Positions 11,566 through 19,767 of a stretch of DNA of 33,846 nucleotides are shown here, piece after piece. Position 1 is the stretch's first letter; each line of letters opens with the position of its first letter. A program made the translations under genes and the position numbers. The notes beneath the pieces were generated by a model. The model saw nothing but the letters and a program-made list of their open reading frames with translations, did no database searches and was not told the DNA's origin. This stretch comes from Desulfovibrio sp. (GTDB taxonomy: Bacteria; Desulfobacterota; Desulfovibrionia; Desulfovibrionales; Desulfovibrionaceae): the NCBI GenBank assembly GCA_017450275.1, contig JAFSVD010000015.1, forward strand, positions 1-33,846. Direction: 5' to 3'.

Positions 11566-12369
11566 ATGGAGAGCAAGAAGGATTGTGAGGCGTATGTGGT
11601 TGGCGAGATCTACGATGTTGCAGTCAAAAAGATTCGCCCAAACCCCAATCAGCCACGTCGCAGCTTTGAGGCCGAACCTCTCGAAGCTCTTAAATTATCT
11701 ATTGCACGCGAAGGGCTCCTGCAGCCGATTGCCTGCGTTGTGGATGCCCATGGGCAATTGATCATTGCAGCGGGTGAGCGACGCTTTCGCGCTGTGCTTG
11801 ATTTGGGATGGGAAACCGTCCCCACGCGTATTGTCGAAGGGAATCTTGAAGATCTTGCCATCATGGAAAACATGATTCGGGAAGATTTAAATCCCATGGA
11901 ACGCGCTCTTGCAATGCAAAAATATCTCGATCAACATAAAATTTCACGAAAAAAATTGGCCGTGATATTAGGCATGGCCAGAAATAGCATATCAGAGATT
12001 CTTTCTTTAAATCGTCTGCCTCAGTATATTCAAGATGTTATTATCAATGATAAAAGGTATTCTCTTCATAATATGCGCGTTATTGCCCGCATACGCAATG
12101 AAAAAGAACAAAAAGCAAAATTTGAAAAATTACGCGCTAAAATTGAAAATCTTGAAGGAGAGGATACCAAAAAAACGGAGTCCAAAACGCCTTTCCAGGC
12201 AGATGTCAAACGCGATCGTCTGACCAAGATGACCAAGGAAGTGAAGCGTTTGCAGGTGTCCTACTCCAAACAGGAATTGAAGGAATTAAAACCGCAAATC
12301 CGCATGCTCTATGAACAATTGCAGGCCTTACTCTATAAGATAGGCGATGAACTTTTTATTGAAGAATAG
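11566..12369 (+). CDS. parB: ParB/Spo0J-family chromosome partitioning protein
   Basis: ParB is a CTP-dependent DNA clamp that loads at parS sites near the origin and works with ParA and SMC in chromosome segregation. The 267-residue protein has the N-terminal CTP-binding fold with IRPNPNQPRRSF (23-34), GERRFRA (70-76) and ENMIREDLNPMERA (101-114), the conserved motifs of the family. A helix-turn-helix at about 126-150 (ISRKKLAVILGMARNSISEI) binds parS. A charged linker of about 190-235 and a C-terminal dimerisation segment follow. GAGGTG lies 5 bases before the ATG. No parA is adjacent. A near-perfect parS lies 2.6 kb away inside thiL, which supports a chromosomal role. Its stop codon abuts that of the convergent queE with no spacer. 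Confidence 0.93.
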   Translation: MESKKDCEAYVVGEIYDVAVKKIRPNPNQPRRSFEAEPLEALKLSIAREGLLQPIACVVDAHGQLIIAAGERRFRAVLDLGWETVPTRIVEGNLEDLAIMENMIREDLNPMERALAMQKYLDQHKISRKKLAVILGMARNSISEILSLNRLPQYIQDVIINDKRYSLHNMRVIARIRNEKEQKAKFEKLRAKIENLEGEDTKKTESKTPFQADVKRDRLTKMTKEVKRLQVSYSKQELKELKPQIRMLYEQLQALLYKIGDELFIEE

Positions 12370-13023
12370 CTATTGAATATTAATGTATTTATGCATTTGA
12401 ATGGAAAGCCGCCAATTGTATTTTTTGCACAACTCAACACACAATTTTGTTGCCTCTTTGTCTTGATCGATGGGTTGCAGGAGGATGCGTTTTGAGGGCA
12501 TTGCCTGGATATAGGGCTGATAGGGCACGATATCCTCTTCCGTGCGCACAACCAGTTTTATCTCATCGGCTCGCTCCCAATTGGCCTCCACAAAGCCGTG
12601 CCTCTTGGGGGAAAGGGTTATCCACGCATGCTCGCCATAGACGGGGTAGAAGCCACTGGTTTCGATGTGGATGGGATAGTGGTTTTTTGTGAGAAGATCT
12701 TGGAGTTCGTGGATATCCTGGGCAAAGGGTTCCCCGCCTGTTATGATGACAGCGATCTTGTAGGGAATGCGGGCAGCAATTTCAGCCACGAGATCGGCAC
12801 ACGCAATCTCCCCATAGGTTTCATCGTGTTTTTTTTTCTGAAAGAGTGAGCTTGCGCTTTGCGCAAGCTTTTTTTTGGGGTCGCGTTTTTGGGCGTAGCG
12901 GGTATCGCAAAAAGAACACGCTCCTGGGCAGCCCTGGAGGCGGATAAAAAAGGCCGGCTGACCACTCAAGGTGCCCTCCCCTTGGAGCGACCAAAAGAGC
13001 TCATTGATACAGAGCGTTCCCAT
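12370..13023 (-). CDS. queE: 7-carboxy-7-deazaguanine synthase (radical SAM)
   Basis: QueE converts 6-carboxy-tetrahydropterin to 7-carboxy-7-deazaguanine in queuosine biosynthesis, using S-adenosylmethionine and a [4Fe-4S] cluster. From ATG at 13023 the protein has 217 residues. It has the substrate-binding NELFWSLQGEG motif and the radical-SAM cysteines C32, C36 and C39 in GCPGACSFCDTRYA. ITGGEPFAQ is the SAM-binding GGE motif, and HIETSGF and LSPKR also match QueE. An open frame extends to 13083, but residues before MGTLCINELF lack homology. It overlaps the end of queD by 23 bases. A lysine-rich insert follows the cluster motif (KRDPKKK...QKKKHDE). queC is not in the window. Confidence 0.95.
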   Translation of the reverse strand: MGTLCINELFWSLQGEGTLSGQPAFFIRLQGCPGACSFCDTRYAQKRDPKKKLAQSASSLFQKKKHDETYGEIACADLVAEIAARIPYKIAVIITGGEPFAQDIHELQDLLTKNHYPIHIETSGFYPVYGEHAWITLSPKRHGFVEANWERADEIKLVVRTEEDIVPYQPYIQAMPSKRILLQPIDQDKEATKLCVELCKKYNWRLSIQMHKYINIQ

Positions 13024-13465
13024 CGGTTTTTTCCCATGTTGCGCTATTGTTTGCTGTCTCAAAAACCGTGACAGCGAGGACAATGAGATGAGAGATGCCC
13101 GCTTGCTGGAGAATGCGTGGAAAGAATTCTCGACCTAAATAGGTGGCCATATTTTCGGCTGTGGGATTAAAGGGCACCGAGCACACGGAATCATCCTGCA
13201 AAAGATTGGCAAGGGATTTTGCAAGGGGATCTCTGTCGTAGAGCAGGGTTTTGTGATCCCACATCCTATCGAGTGCCGCACAAAGCACGGATTTCATCTG
13301 AGCGAAATCCAAGACCATCCCCTGGGCATCAAGAGCGTCGTTGGCATCGCATGAGAGGCGTATATCCACATCGTAGTTGTGCCCATGGAGTTGTTCACAT
13401 TGGCCTGTATAGTGGTAGAGCCTGTGGGCTGCTGAAAACGTATGGTGCCGCGTAATCGTGATCAC
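13001..13465 (-). CDS. queD: 6-carboxy-5,6,7,8-tetrahydropterin synthase
   Basis: QueD makes 6-carboxy-tetrahydropterin from dihydroneopterin triphosphate, the second step of queuosine biosynthesis. The 154-residue protein has zinc-binding histidines in FSAAHRL (His14) and LHGHNYDV (His27, His29), the catalytic cysteine in GQCEQLHGH, and the PTAENMATYL and VFETANNSATW segments of the family. GTG at 13465 has GGAGG five bases upstream and overlaps the aldolase stop codon as GTGA. Together with queE downstream it gives two consecutive pathway enzymes. Confidence 0.95.
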   Translation of the reverse strand: MITITRHHTFSAAHRLYHYTGQCEQLHGHNYDVDIRLSCDANDALDAQGMVLDFAQMKSVLCAALDRMWDHKTLLYDRDPLAKSLANLLQDDSVCSVPFNPTAENMATYLGREFFPRILQQAGISHLIVLAVTVFETANNSATWEKTDGNALYQ

Positions 13466-14139
13466 GATGACCTCCCATGGAGTGCTATCATGGCGAGATG
13501 CTCCATCTCTTCAAGGATACCAAAGGCTGTCAACATATCCTCTCCCCAGCAAAGCAAACCATGCCCATCCATCCAGAGGCAGCCTTTCGTATCGACAGAG
13601 GCATTGTGTTGGGCAAGATGCTCGAAGGCCTGTGCAACCGCGTTCGCGAGCTGCGTTGAGCCTGGCTGATAGCGCCCCACAAAACCGATGGCAAAGGGTA
13701 AAAGCGCAACCTCATAGATGGGCAGCGTTTTGATGCTTTCGATTGGGCACACACAGGAGAGGGCAAGCAGATACGGCGTGTGGGCGTGCAAAACACATTT
13801 GGCCTGGGTCTTTGCAAAAAGAAGCTGATGGATCTGGCTTTCGCTGGAGAGTTCTTTGCCAAAAACTTGGTTATCACGCAGATCCCAGACACTGATATCA
13901 GAAAGCCGTGCATGCCCTTTCAAGGTCTTTGTCGCGGTTATGATGGCGATATCATCGTAGGGCTTGGGGAAGCGGAGACTGGCATTGCCGTTTGTCCCCC
14001 GAAACAAGCCTATTTCCCATCCCGCATGGAGAAGAGCGCACAGTTGTTTCTTATAGGTTGTGATGATTGAGAGAGGCGGTGTTTTGTGCTGACTTGGCAA
14101 AATGGTCGAAGCCGTCCTGGGTCGAAAATGGCGTTTCAT
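13462..14139 (-). CDS. Class II aldolase/adducin-family protein
   Basis: The family includes zinc-dependent fuculose-1-phosphate and ribulose-5-phosphate aldolases/epimerases and methylthioribulose-1-phosphate dehydratase. The 225-residue frame has GTNGNASLRF (the GNxS phosphate-binding loop), SSESQIHQLLF with the catalytic acid, VLHAHTPYLLAL with the HxH zinc ligands, and GHGLLCWGEDMLTAF with a third histidine. The substrate cannot be assigned. The start is uncertain: ATG at 14139 gives 89 bases of overlap with thiL and has no good ribosome-binding site; the homologous part begins only at TTYKKQLCALLHAGWEIG, about 26 residues in. TTG at 14100 is another candidate. It is coupled to queD through a GTGA overlap, so it probably belongs to the que operon. 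Confidence 0.87.
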   Translation of the reverse strand: MKRHFRPRTASTILPSQHKTPPLSIITTYKKQLCALLHAGWEIGLFRGTNGNASLRFPKPYDDIAIITATKTLKGHARLSDISVWDLRDNQVFGKELSSESQIHQLLFAKTQAKCVLHAHTPYLLALSCVCPIESIKTLPIYEVALLPFAIGFVGRYQPGSTQLANAVAQAFEHLAQHNASVDTKGCLWMDGHGLLCWGEDMLTAFGILEEMEHLAMIALHGRSS

Positions 14140-15124
14140 TGCAGGTAATGTAGCCTTTCTGGGTTATGGTGCCAATGGTTGTGATTTCAGGGATAGCGGC
14201 CTCAAGAGAGGGCATGAGGTCTGGCGCGCAGGCTCCCAAGAGGGCATAGTCTTCGCCCCCCACCATCATGGTGTGGTAGGGATTGATATTGTGCGCAGCC
14301 GACCAGCGCAAGACTTCAGGATGGATTTGTTCCTCTGTGAGCGTAAGCTCAGCACCCAAGGAACTGCCCTCGCCGTTGGCAAGGCCTAATTCCCCGCTGA
14401 GACCGAGCAGACGGGGAAGATCCCGTACAAGGCCATCGGAGATATCCATGAGCGCCGGTGGGCGTGTATTAAACGCAACACGACCCAAGACAAGACCCGC
14501 GTTGCAGTGTGGGTTGGGACGCAGATGCGCTGCGCAGGCCATAGGCCAAGACTCCATGGCTGCGCGTCCTTGGTGTTCGAGCAGATCAAGACCCACACGA
14601 GCCAAACCCAATTGTCCTATGACAAAGATGGTATCGCCTGGCATGCTGCCGCCACGGGTTAAAAAACACGAAACCCCGGTTGTTTCCCCAAAGACCGTAA
14701 TGCTAATATGAATGGTTGGCGATCGGGAGAGATCGCCCCCAACGAGGTTGACATTGTAGGTGTTAGCGAGATCAGCCATGCCGCCAAAAAATTGGTGAAG
14801 CCATGGCAGATCGATATGTTCTGGAATACCCAGACAGAGCGTGAAGGCCAGTGGTTTTGCGCCACAAGCCGCGAGATCACTGAGATTGACCGCAAGTGCT
14901 TTATAGCCGATATCCGCAGGCGTAAAATAGGATGTTCGAAAATGGATGTTTTCCAGGAACATGTCCGTACTGACAGCCATGGAATGTTCCACGTGAAACA
15001 GTGCACAATCATCACCCCGCCCCATTCGAATTTCGTCTTGGTTTTGGGGAAAATAGGTTGCTAAGCATTGCAGTATAGCATCCTCTGAAGCAACATGGGA
15101 TGAGGATTTGGTTTCAATAGACAT
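14051..15124 (-). CDS. thiL: Thiamine-monophosphate kinase
   Basis: ThiL phosphorylates thiamine monophosphate to the active cofactor thiamine diphosphate. The 357-residue protein shows the family's motifs in order: GRGDDCALF near residue 35, STDMFLENIHFRTSYFTPAD, VNLSDLAACGAKPLAF, VGGDLSRSPTIHISITVFG, DISDGLVRDLPRL and VGGEDYALLGA. The length is at the long end of the family (usual 310-350). AAGGAG lies five bases before ATG at 15124. It follows the helicase gene by 44 bases. The coding sequence contains a parS site at codons for residues 42-47 (FHVEH), so this stretch is under double constraint. Confidence 0.95.
   Translation of the reverse strand: MSIETKSSSHVASEDAILQCLATYFPQNQDEIRMGRGDDCALFHVEHSMAVSTDMFLENIHFRTSYFTPADIGYKALAVNLSDLAACGAKPLAFTLCLGIPEHIDLPWLHQFFGGMADLANTYNVNLVGGDLSRSPTIHISITVFGETTGVSCFLTRGGSMPGDTIFVIGQLGLARVGLDLLEHQGRAAMESWPMACAAHLRPNPHCNAGLVLGRVAFNTRPPALMDISDGLVRDLPRLLGLSGELGLANGEGSSLGAELTLTEEQIHPEVLRWSAAHNINPYHTMMVGGEDYALLGACAPDLMPSLEAAIPEITTIGTITQKGYITCNETPFSTQDGFDHFAKSAQNTASLNHHNL
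14985..15000. promoter_or_regulatory. parS centromere site
   Basis: TGTTCCACGTGAAACA matches the bacterial parS consensus TGTTTCACGTGAAACA at 15 of 16 positions. It lies inside thiL, 2.6 kb from parB and about 9 kb from dnaA. No second copy of this quality is present in the window. Confidence 0.92.
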
Positions 15125-15168
15125 GGGCTCCTTACAGGTGCCTGGGCACCAGTCTCCTACGAGTAGGA

Positions 15169-17271
15169 TTACAAATCCAGGTATTCTTTACGGATGACTT
15201 TGACGCCAAATTGAGGAAATTTGACACGAACGGTCAAAGGATCGAGCTCTTCTTCGATGACACCGTCACCAAAAATTTTGTGGTGGCATGTCCTTTTTTT
15301 CCCAGACGATTTCTTTTTCGCTTTTTTGGGCGTTATTTCCTGGTCTGGATCATAGCTCTTCGACGTATTGTCTCCCATAGGATAGAACGATGTGGGGGGG
15401 AGACCATCCAATTCTTCCACAAAATCACTCACTGCAGCCTCGTAATCGCATTGATCCATGCGACTGAAGAGCGTTTTTGGGGAATAGATATGGAGTTCTT
15501 TGCGTGCACGGGTGCAGGCAACATACATGAGCCTGCGTTCTTCTTCGAGGTCTTCTTGGTGGGCATAGGCATGGCGCGAGGGAAAACGATCTCTGACGCA
15601 ATCGATGAGAAGCACGGCATCCCATTCGAGCCCCTTGGCCGAATGGATGGTTGAGAGCACAACTTTGCCCATCTCTTCGCTTTCGTCTGATGCGGGATCG
15701 AGTACGATTTCAGCCAGAAAATCCTCGAGCGTTGTGTAGCTCCCAGCCACTTGGGCAAATTCTTCCAAGCTTTGTTTGCGTTGCGGCCAGTCATCGGTGT
15801 AGAGTTTTTCCAGCATGGGCTGAAAATACTCGATGATATTGTTCATCGTATGTTCAGGGGTGTCTTGGGCATCGCGCAGGCCATCGATAAAAACTATATC
15901 TTTGTAGAAGGAAGGGAAACGGGTCAAGAACTTGCTAAAGCCATCGTTATCGGCGTTTTTCACAAAGGCGAACATCTTTTCAACGGTTTTTGCGCCAATG
16001 CCTGGGTGCATTTGAGCGATGCGGCCGAAGGCCATCAGATCGAGGGGATTGATGATCAAACGGGCGAAGGCTAAGCAATCCTTGATGTGAGCTGCCTCGA
16101 GGAATTTAAGACCTCCGAATTTACGGAAAGGGATGCCCTTGCGATTGAGCGTCGCCTCGACAAAATAGGAATGAAAGCTTGAGCGGAAAAGAACCGCTAT
16201 CTCTTCAGGGGCGTATTTTTTGAAAAGATCGACGATTTCTCGCCCAACCATCTCTGCCTGTTCGCGGTCGTTGTAGGGCGTATAGAAGAAGACCGGCCGT
16301 CCTTCTTCCTGTTTGGTAAACAGGGTCTTGTGGAAGGATTCCTGGGCATTGGCGAGAATGGTGTTCGCCACAGCGAGCACGGGTGCGGTTGAGCGAAAGT
16401 TTTCTTCGAGGCGTATGATCCGCGTATTGGGGAATTGTTTGGGAAAATCGAGGATATTTCTGATGGTCGATCCACGAAACGCGTAAATCGATTGGGCTTC
16501 ATCGCCAACCGCCATCACCTGACAGGTTTGAGGACCTACGGGCATATTGGCGAGCAGCTGCACGATGCGGGCTTGTACGGGATTGGTGTCCTGGTATTCA
16601 TCCACCATGAGGTATTGAAAGCGCGCGTGGATGGCTTGGGCTGCGATGGCATTGGTTTTAAGCAGGGTCTCGAGTTCAAAGAGCAGGTCATCGTAGTCCA
16701 TGAACGCCTGGTCGTGGCGGTACTTTTGGTATTCAATACCTATGGCTGCCATATCATCCGCATAGGGAAGCAGCTGGTAGGCATCGCGTTGCAGGATGTC
16801 GTTGATGGATTGTTCTTTGTTGCGGGCTTTGCTTAAAAACGTTTGGATCGTTTGGATTTTAGGAAATGAACGATCTTTTTCGCCCAGACGCAGGTTTTTT
16901 TTGCATTCCTGGATAATGGTGAGGGCGTCGCTCGGATCAAGAAGAGTAAAGGGGCGGTCATTGAGCCAAGCGGGTTTCCAAATTTTCAACGTCCTGTAGG
17001 CAAAGGAGTGAAAGGTCCCGCCGATAACGCCACTGATATCCTGCATGAGAAGATTGTCCGCCCTTTGGAGCATTTCCTTGGCCGCTTTGCGGGTAAAGGT
17101 CAAGAGCAACATGGATTGGGGATCGAAGCCGTGTTCGAGGAGCCAGGCCAATCGATAGACAATGGTTCGTGTTTTGCCAGAACCTGCACCGGCAACAACC
17201 AGGACAGCCTTATCATCACAGGTGACTGCAGCGTATTGCGCTTCATTGAGCAAAGTTTCGTAGTGTATCAT
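15169..17271 (-). CDS. UvrD/PcrA-family superfamily 1A DNA helicase
   Basis: This is an ATP-dependent 3'-5' DNA helicase of the UvrD/Rep/PcrA family, with roles in repair and in clearing recombination or replication blocks. The 700-residue protein has the Q motif LNEAQYAAV, Walker A VAGAGSGKTRTI (26-37), motif Ia LLTFTRKAAKEM, Walker B VDEYQDTNPVQ, motif III AVGDEAQSIYAFRGS, motif IV RLEENFRST, motif V STIHSAKGLEWD and motif VI RRLMYVACTRARKEL. A lysine-rich linker leads to a C-terminal HHKIFGDGVIEEE...VRVKFPQFG module, like the Tudor-type RNA-polymerase-binding end of PcrA/UvrD. AGGA precedes ATG at 17271. It is first in the leftward operon with thiL. It could be named pcrA, uvrD or rep; the C-terminal module favours the first two. 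Confidence 0.95.
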   Translation of the reverse strand: MIHYETLLNEAQYAAVTCDDKAVLVVAGAGSGKTRTIVYRLAWLLEHGFDPQSMLLLTFTRKAAKEMLQRADNLLMQDISGVIGGTFHSFAYRTLKIWKPAWLNDRPFTLLDPSDALTIIQECKKNLRLGEKDRSFPKIQTIQTFLSKARNKEQSINDILQRDAYQLLPYADDMAAIGIEYQKYRHDQAFMDYDDLLFELETLLKTNAIAAQAIHARFQYLMVDEYQDTNPVQARIVQLLANMPVGPQTCQVMAVGDEAQSIYAFRGSTIRNILDFPKQFPNTRIIRLEENFRSTAPVLAVANTILANAQESFHKTLFTKQEEGRPVFFYTPYNDREQAEMVGREIVDLFKKYAPEEIAVLFRSSFHSYFVEATLNRKGIPFRKFGGLKFLEAAHIKDCLAFARLIINPLDLMAFGRIAQMHPGIGAKTVEKMFAFVKNADNDGFSKFLTRFPSFYKDIVFIDGLRDAQDTPEHTMNNIIEYFQPMLEKLYTDDWPQRKQSLEEFAQVAGSYTTLEDFLAEIVLDPASDESEEMGKVVLSTIHSAKGLEWDAVLLIDCVRDRFPSRHAYAHQEDLEEERRLMYVACTRARKELHIYSPKTLFSRMDQCDYEAAVSDFVEELDGLPPTSFYPMGDNTSKSYDPDQEITPKKAKKKSSGKKRTCHHKIFGDGVIEEELDPLTVRVKFPQFGVKVIRKEYLDL

Positions 17272-17456
17272 AGTTGTCCTACCATAAAAAGGCCTCGGGC
17301 GCCACAGCCGACATTGGTGGCAAACCGACTATGAGGCGATGAGATCCATATGCTTGCGTAAAGAGGGGAAATTGCGCATACTAGGAAACTCTCTCTTTCA
17401 GGGGAGACTGTTTGCGCATCTTGTGTTTGTTCGATCAATGACCAACGGTGGATAGT

Positions 17457-17984
17457 ATGGCGGAAGAACAGGAAAGATTCCTTTTCGTTGTGGAGAAAAT
17501 GTTGGATGTTGTGATGTTTGAAAATTGGCTTCGTTTCTACTTCATCACAGAGATGAGAGATGAAGACGATGCACAGGCCGATGCCCATATATTTCTTATT
17601 ATTCCGGAAAAGGCCATGAAAAAAATTGAGGAGGTTTTCCCTGAATTTTTGCCATTGGCGACATATCTCAATAACAAGGAAATCTCATTTGAAATTTCTC
17701 AGCAGGCCATATGCACCTATATTGTTGAAAATATTGATGGAAAAATAATTGAGCAGGATACGGCAGCCTCTATCATGGATAGCACGGCCTTTCAAGTCCA
17801 ACTCCAGCTCTTTAATACATGGATTCAATTGCACGAAGATCAGCTCGACCAGGGCTTTCTGACCTTTGATGTCTGGAAAGACTTGTTTACGGAGTGGAAA
17901 AATTCGCAACCAGGCAAGGATTTGATGGAAAAGCTCATCCTGTCCAGGCAAACTGTTCCCACAGGGCCAGCCACGGTGCAGTAG
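17457..17984 (+). CDS. Conserved-looking hypothetical protein
   Basis: I do not recognise a family. From ATG at 17457 the protein has 175 residues, is acidic and soluble, and has no signal peptide or membrane segment. It begins MAEEQERFLFVVEKMLDVVMFENWLRFYFI and has alternating hydrophobic and charged helices (EKAMKKIEEVFPEFLPLATYL; WIQLHEDQLDQGFLTFDVWKDLF), then a proline-rich tail. GGTGG lies five bases before the ATG; an in-frame GTG at 17448 is less well placed. It lies 30 bases before the agmatinase-family gene and is first in a four-gene unit, so it is likely a real gene. Codon use is like that of its neighbours. Confidence 0.75.
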   Translation: MAEEQERFLFVVEKMLDVVMFENWLRFYFITEMRDEDDAQADAHIFLIIPEKAMKKIEEVFPEFLPLATYLNNKEISFEISQQAICTYIVENIDGKIIEQDTAASIMDSTAFQVQLQLFNTWIQLHEDQLDQGFLTFDVWKDLFTEWKNSQPGKDLMEKLILSRQTVPTGPATVQ

Positions 17985-18014
17985 AAGCGGAACCAATTGA
18001 GTGAGAGTAGTCTT

Positions 18015-18881
18015 ATGGAAGGTTTTCCGCCGTTTTTATCCTCTGAATTTCCCCCATCCTCGCTGGATGACGCAACCTTTGCGATTCTTCCTGTGCCTTT
18101 GGAAAAAACCGTCTCCTACGGCAGGGGCACATCCCAGGGACCTGCCGCGATCTTGCAGGCATCAGAGCAGCTGGAAGCCGGGATTTGGGGCTGTGTGCCA
18201 GGAGCAGCAGGTATTGCAACCTTGCCCCCTCTTGACTGCCAGGACACTATGGAGGAAGTGCTTTCAGCGATCACCCATGCGGTCGAAGGGATTATACAGC
18301 TCGGGAAAATTCCGATTGTGCTTGGCGGCGAACACAGCGTCAGTTATGGCGCGATCCGAGCCTTTGCGGACGCTGGGCGCTCTCTTGGCGTTGTCCACTT
18401 TGATGCGCACGCGGATTTGCGCCAAAGCTATGAAGGTTCCCGCTTTTCCCATGCCTGTGTCATGCATCGGGTGCTTGATCTTGGCTTGCCCCTTGTGCAA
18501 GTGGGTGTTCGCGATATGTGTGAGGAGGAAGTCTTGGTGCGTAAAGAGCACAACGTTCTCTTCTTTGATGCGGACACCATCGCCGACGAGGGTATCCCTG
18601 AGCCTTTGCTTCCCAAGGACTTTCCGCACGATATCTATATTTCCTTTGATGTCGACTGCTTTGACGCGTCGCTTATGCCCGCCACCGGCACACCACAGCC
18701 CGGTGGACTTTTTTGGCACGATGTGCGCAAGATTCTGCGTAGCCTTGGTGCCAGCAGGCGTATTGTTGGTTTTGATGTTGTAGAACTGGCTCCGATACCA
18801 GGCATGCACGCGTATGATTTTATTGCTGCCAAACTGACCTATCTTTTAATGGGTGTAACGCTTTGTTCACAACACAAATAG
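18015..18881 (+). CDS. speB: Agmatinase/arginase-family ureohydrolase
   Basis: The family hydrolyses guanidino compounds with a binuclear manganese centre; agmatinase yields putrescine and urea. The 288-residue protein has all the metal-binding motifs: LGGEHSVSYG (His107), HFDAHADLR (Asp130, His132, Asp134) and SFDVDCFDASLMPATGTPQP with the second aspartate pair, plus the late glutamate in FDVVELAP. Length fits agmatinase rather than arginase. The usual DPxxAPGTGTP reads DASLMPATGTP here, a mild variation. ATG at 18015 gives a normal N-terminus; an in-frame TTG at 17997 is possible. It lies 22 bases before panB. Substrate is inferred from family resemblance; other guanidino substrates are possible. 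Confidence 0.88.
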   Translation: MEGFPPFLSSEFPPSSLDDATFAILPVPLEKTVSYGRGTSQGPAAILQASEQLEAGIWGCVPGAAGIATLPPLDCQDTMEEVLSAITHAVEGIIQLGKIPIVLGGEHSVSYGAIRAFADAGRSLGVVHFDAHADLRQSYEGSRFSHACVMHRVLDLGLPLVQVGVRDMCEEEVLVRKEHNVLFFDADTIADEGIPEPLLPKDFPHDIYISFDVDCFDASLMPATGTPQPGGLFWHDVRKILRSLGASRRIVGFDVVELAPIPGMHAYDFIAAKLTYLLMGVTLCSQHK

Positions 18882-18903
18882 CTGATTATGGGCAGGTTTC
18901 TCT

Positions 18904-19728
18904 ATGAAGAATACTGTTGCGACCCTTTTGGCGCAAAAGGGGCAGACCAAGATATCCATGGTTACGGCCTACGATTATCCAACAGCCTTGATTGCCGACA
19001 GTTGCGGTATCAATACGATCTTGGTTGGCGATTCCCTGGGCATGGTGGTTTTGGGCTATGACGATACCCTTTCCGTGACCATGGACGACATGATCCATCA
19101 TTGCCGTGCTGTTGCCCGTGGCGCCAAGAATGCCTTGATTGTCTGTGATATGCCCTATATGAGTTATCATGTGAGTGTGGAAGAGACCGTGCGCAATGCC
19201 GGCCGCCTCATTCAAGAAGGCCATGCCCACGCTGTGAAGCTCGAAGGCGGAGTGGAATTTGTTCCTGAAATACGCGCCCTGCATCGCGCATCCATTCCCG
19301 TTGTCGGCCATGTGGGGCTTACTCCCCAATCCATCAATGCCTTTGGTGGCTTCAAGGTGCAGGGAAAGACCAGAGAGGCCGCGCAAAAAATACTCGATGA
19401 TGCCAGAGCCCTGCAGGAAGCGGGCGCTATTGCTCTTGTTTTAGAAGGAGTTCCTGCTGCTTTGGGAGCAAAAATAACGGCAGCACTGCGTATTCCAACC
19501 ATAGGGATTGGAGCAGGACCTGCCTGTGACGGCCAGGTTCTGGTTGCCCACGATTTGTTGGGGATTACCGAAAAAAGTCCCAAATTCGTCAGACGTTTTG
19601 CCGATCTTCGCACAAGCATGCAAGAGGCCTTTGCTGCCTTTGAGAGCGCTGTGAAAGACGGAACATTCCCCGCGTCTGAACATTGCTACCAGGTCGGCAG
19701 CGACGATATTTTTGCCGATATTCACTAA
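18904..19728 (+). CDS. panB: 3-methyl-2-oxobutanoate hydroxymethyltransferase
   Basis: PanB transfers a hydroxymethyl group from methylene-tetrahydrofolate to ketoisovalerate, giving ketopantoate, the first committed step of pantothenate and coenzyme A synthesis. The 274-residue protein opens with KISMVTAYDYPTALIAD and has ILVGDSLGMVVLGYDDTLSVTMDDM (metal-binding aspartate), VKLEGG, PVVGHVGLTPQS, ALVLEGVP (catalytic glutamate) and IPTIGIGAGPACDGQVLVAHDLLG, all characteristic. It follows the agmatinase gene by 22 bases and precedes the putative protease by 39 bases. panC and panD are not in the window. Confidence 0.97.
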   Translation: MKNTVATLLAQKGQTKISMVTAYDYPTALIADSCGINTILVGDSLGMVVLGYDDTLSVTMDDMIHHCRAVARGAKNALIVCDMPYMSYHVSVEETVRNAGRLIQEGHAHAVKLEGGVEFVPEIRALHRASIPVVGHVGLTPQSINAFGGFKVQGKTREAAQKILDDARALQEAGAIALVLEGVPAALGAKITAALRIPTIGIGAGPACDGQVLVAHDLLGITEKSPKFVRRFADLRTSMQEAFAAFESAVKDGTFPASEHCYQVGSDDIFADIH

Positions 19729-19767
19729 GTGTCACAGAAGGCATTTTGCTCTTAAAAAGGCCTACGG

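Noticed and set aside
12616-12626. TTATCCACG as a DnaA box
   Set aside because: It is a single site within queE, with one mismatch to the consensus and no neighbours. Similar one-mismatch sites (about 5448, 13370, 29022) are scattered in genes.
17292-17337. Nested inverted repeat (GCCTC/GAGGC, GCCAC/GTGGC) before the hypothetical gene
   Set aside because: Two 5-bp arms with unequal spacers are too weak to call an RNA gene or terminator.
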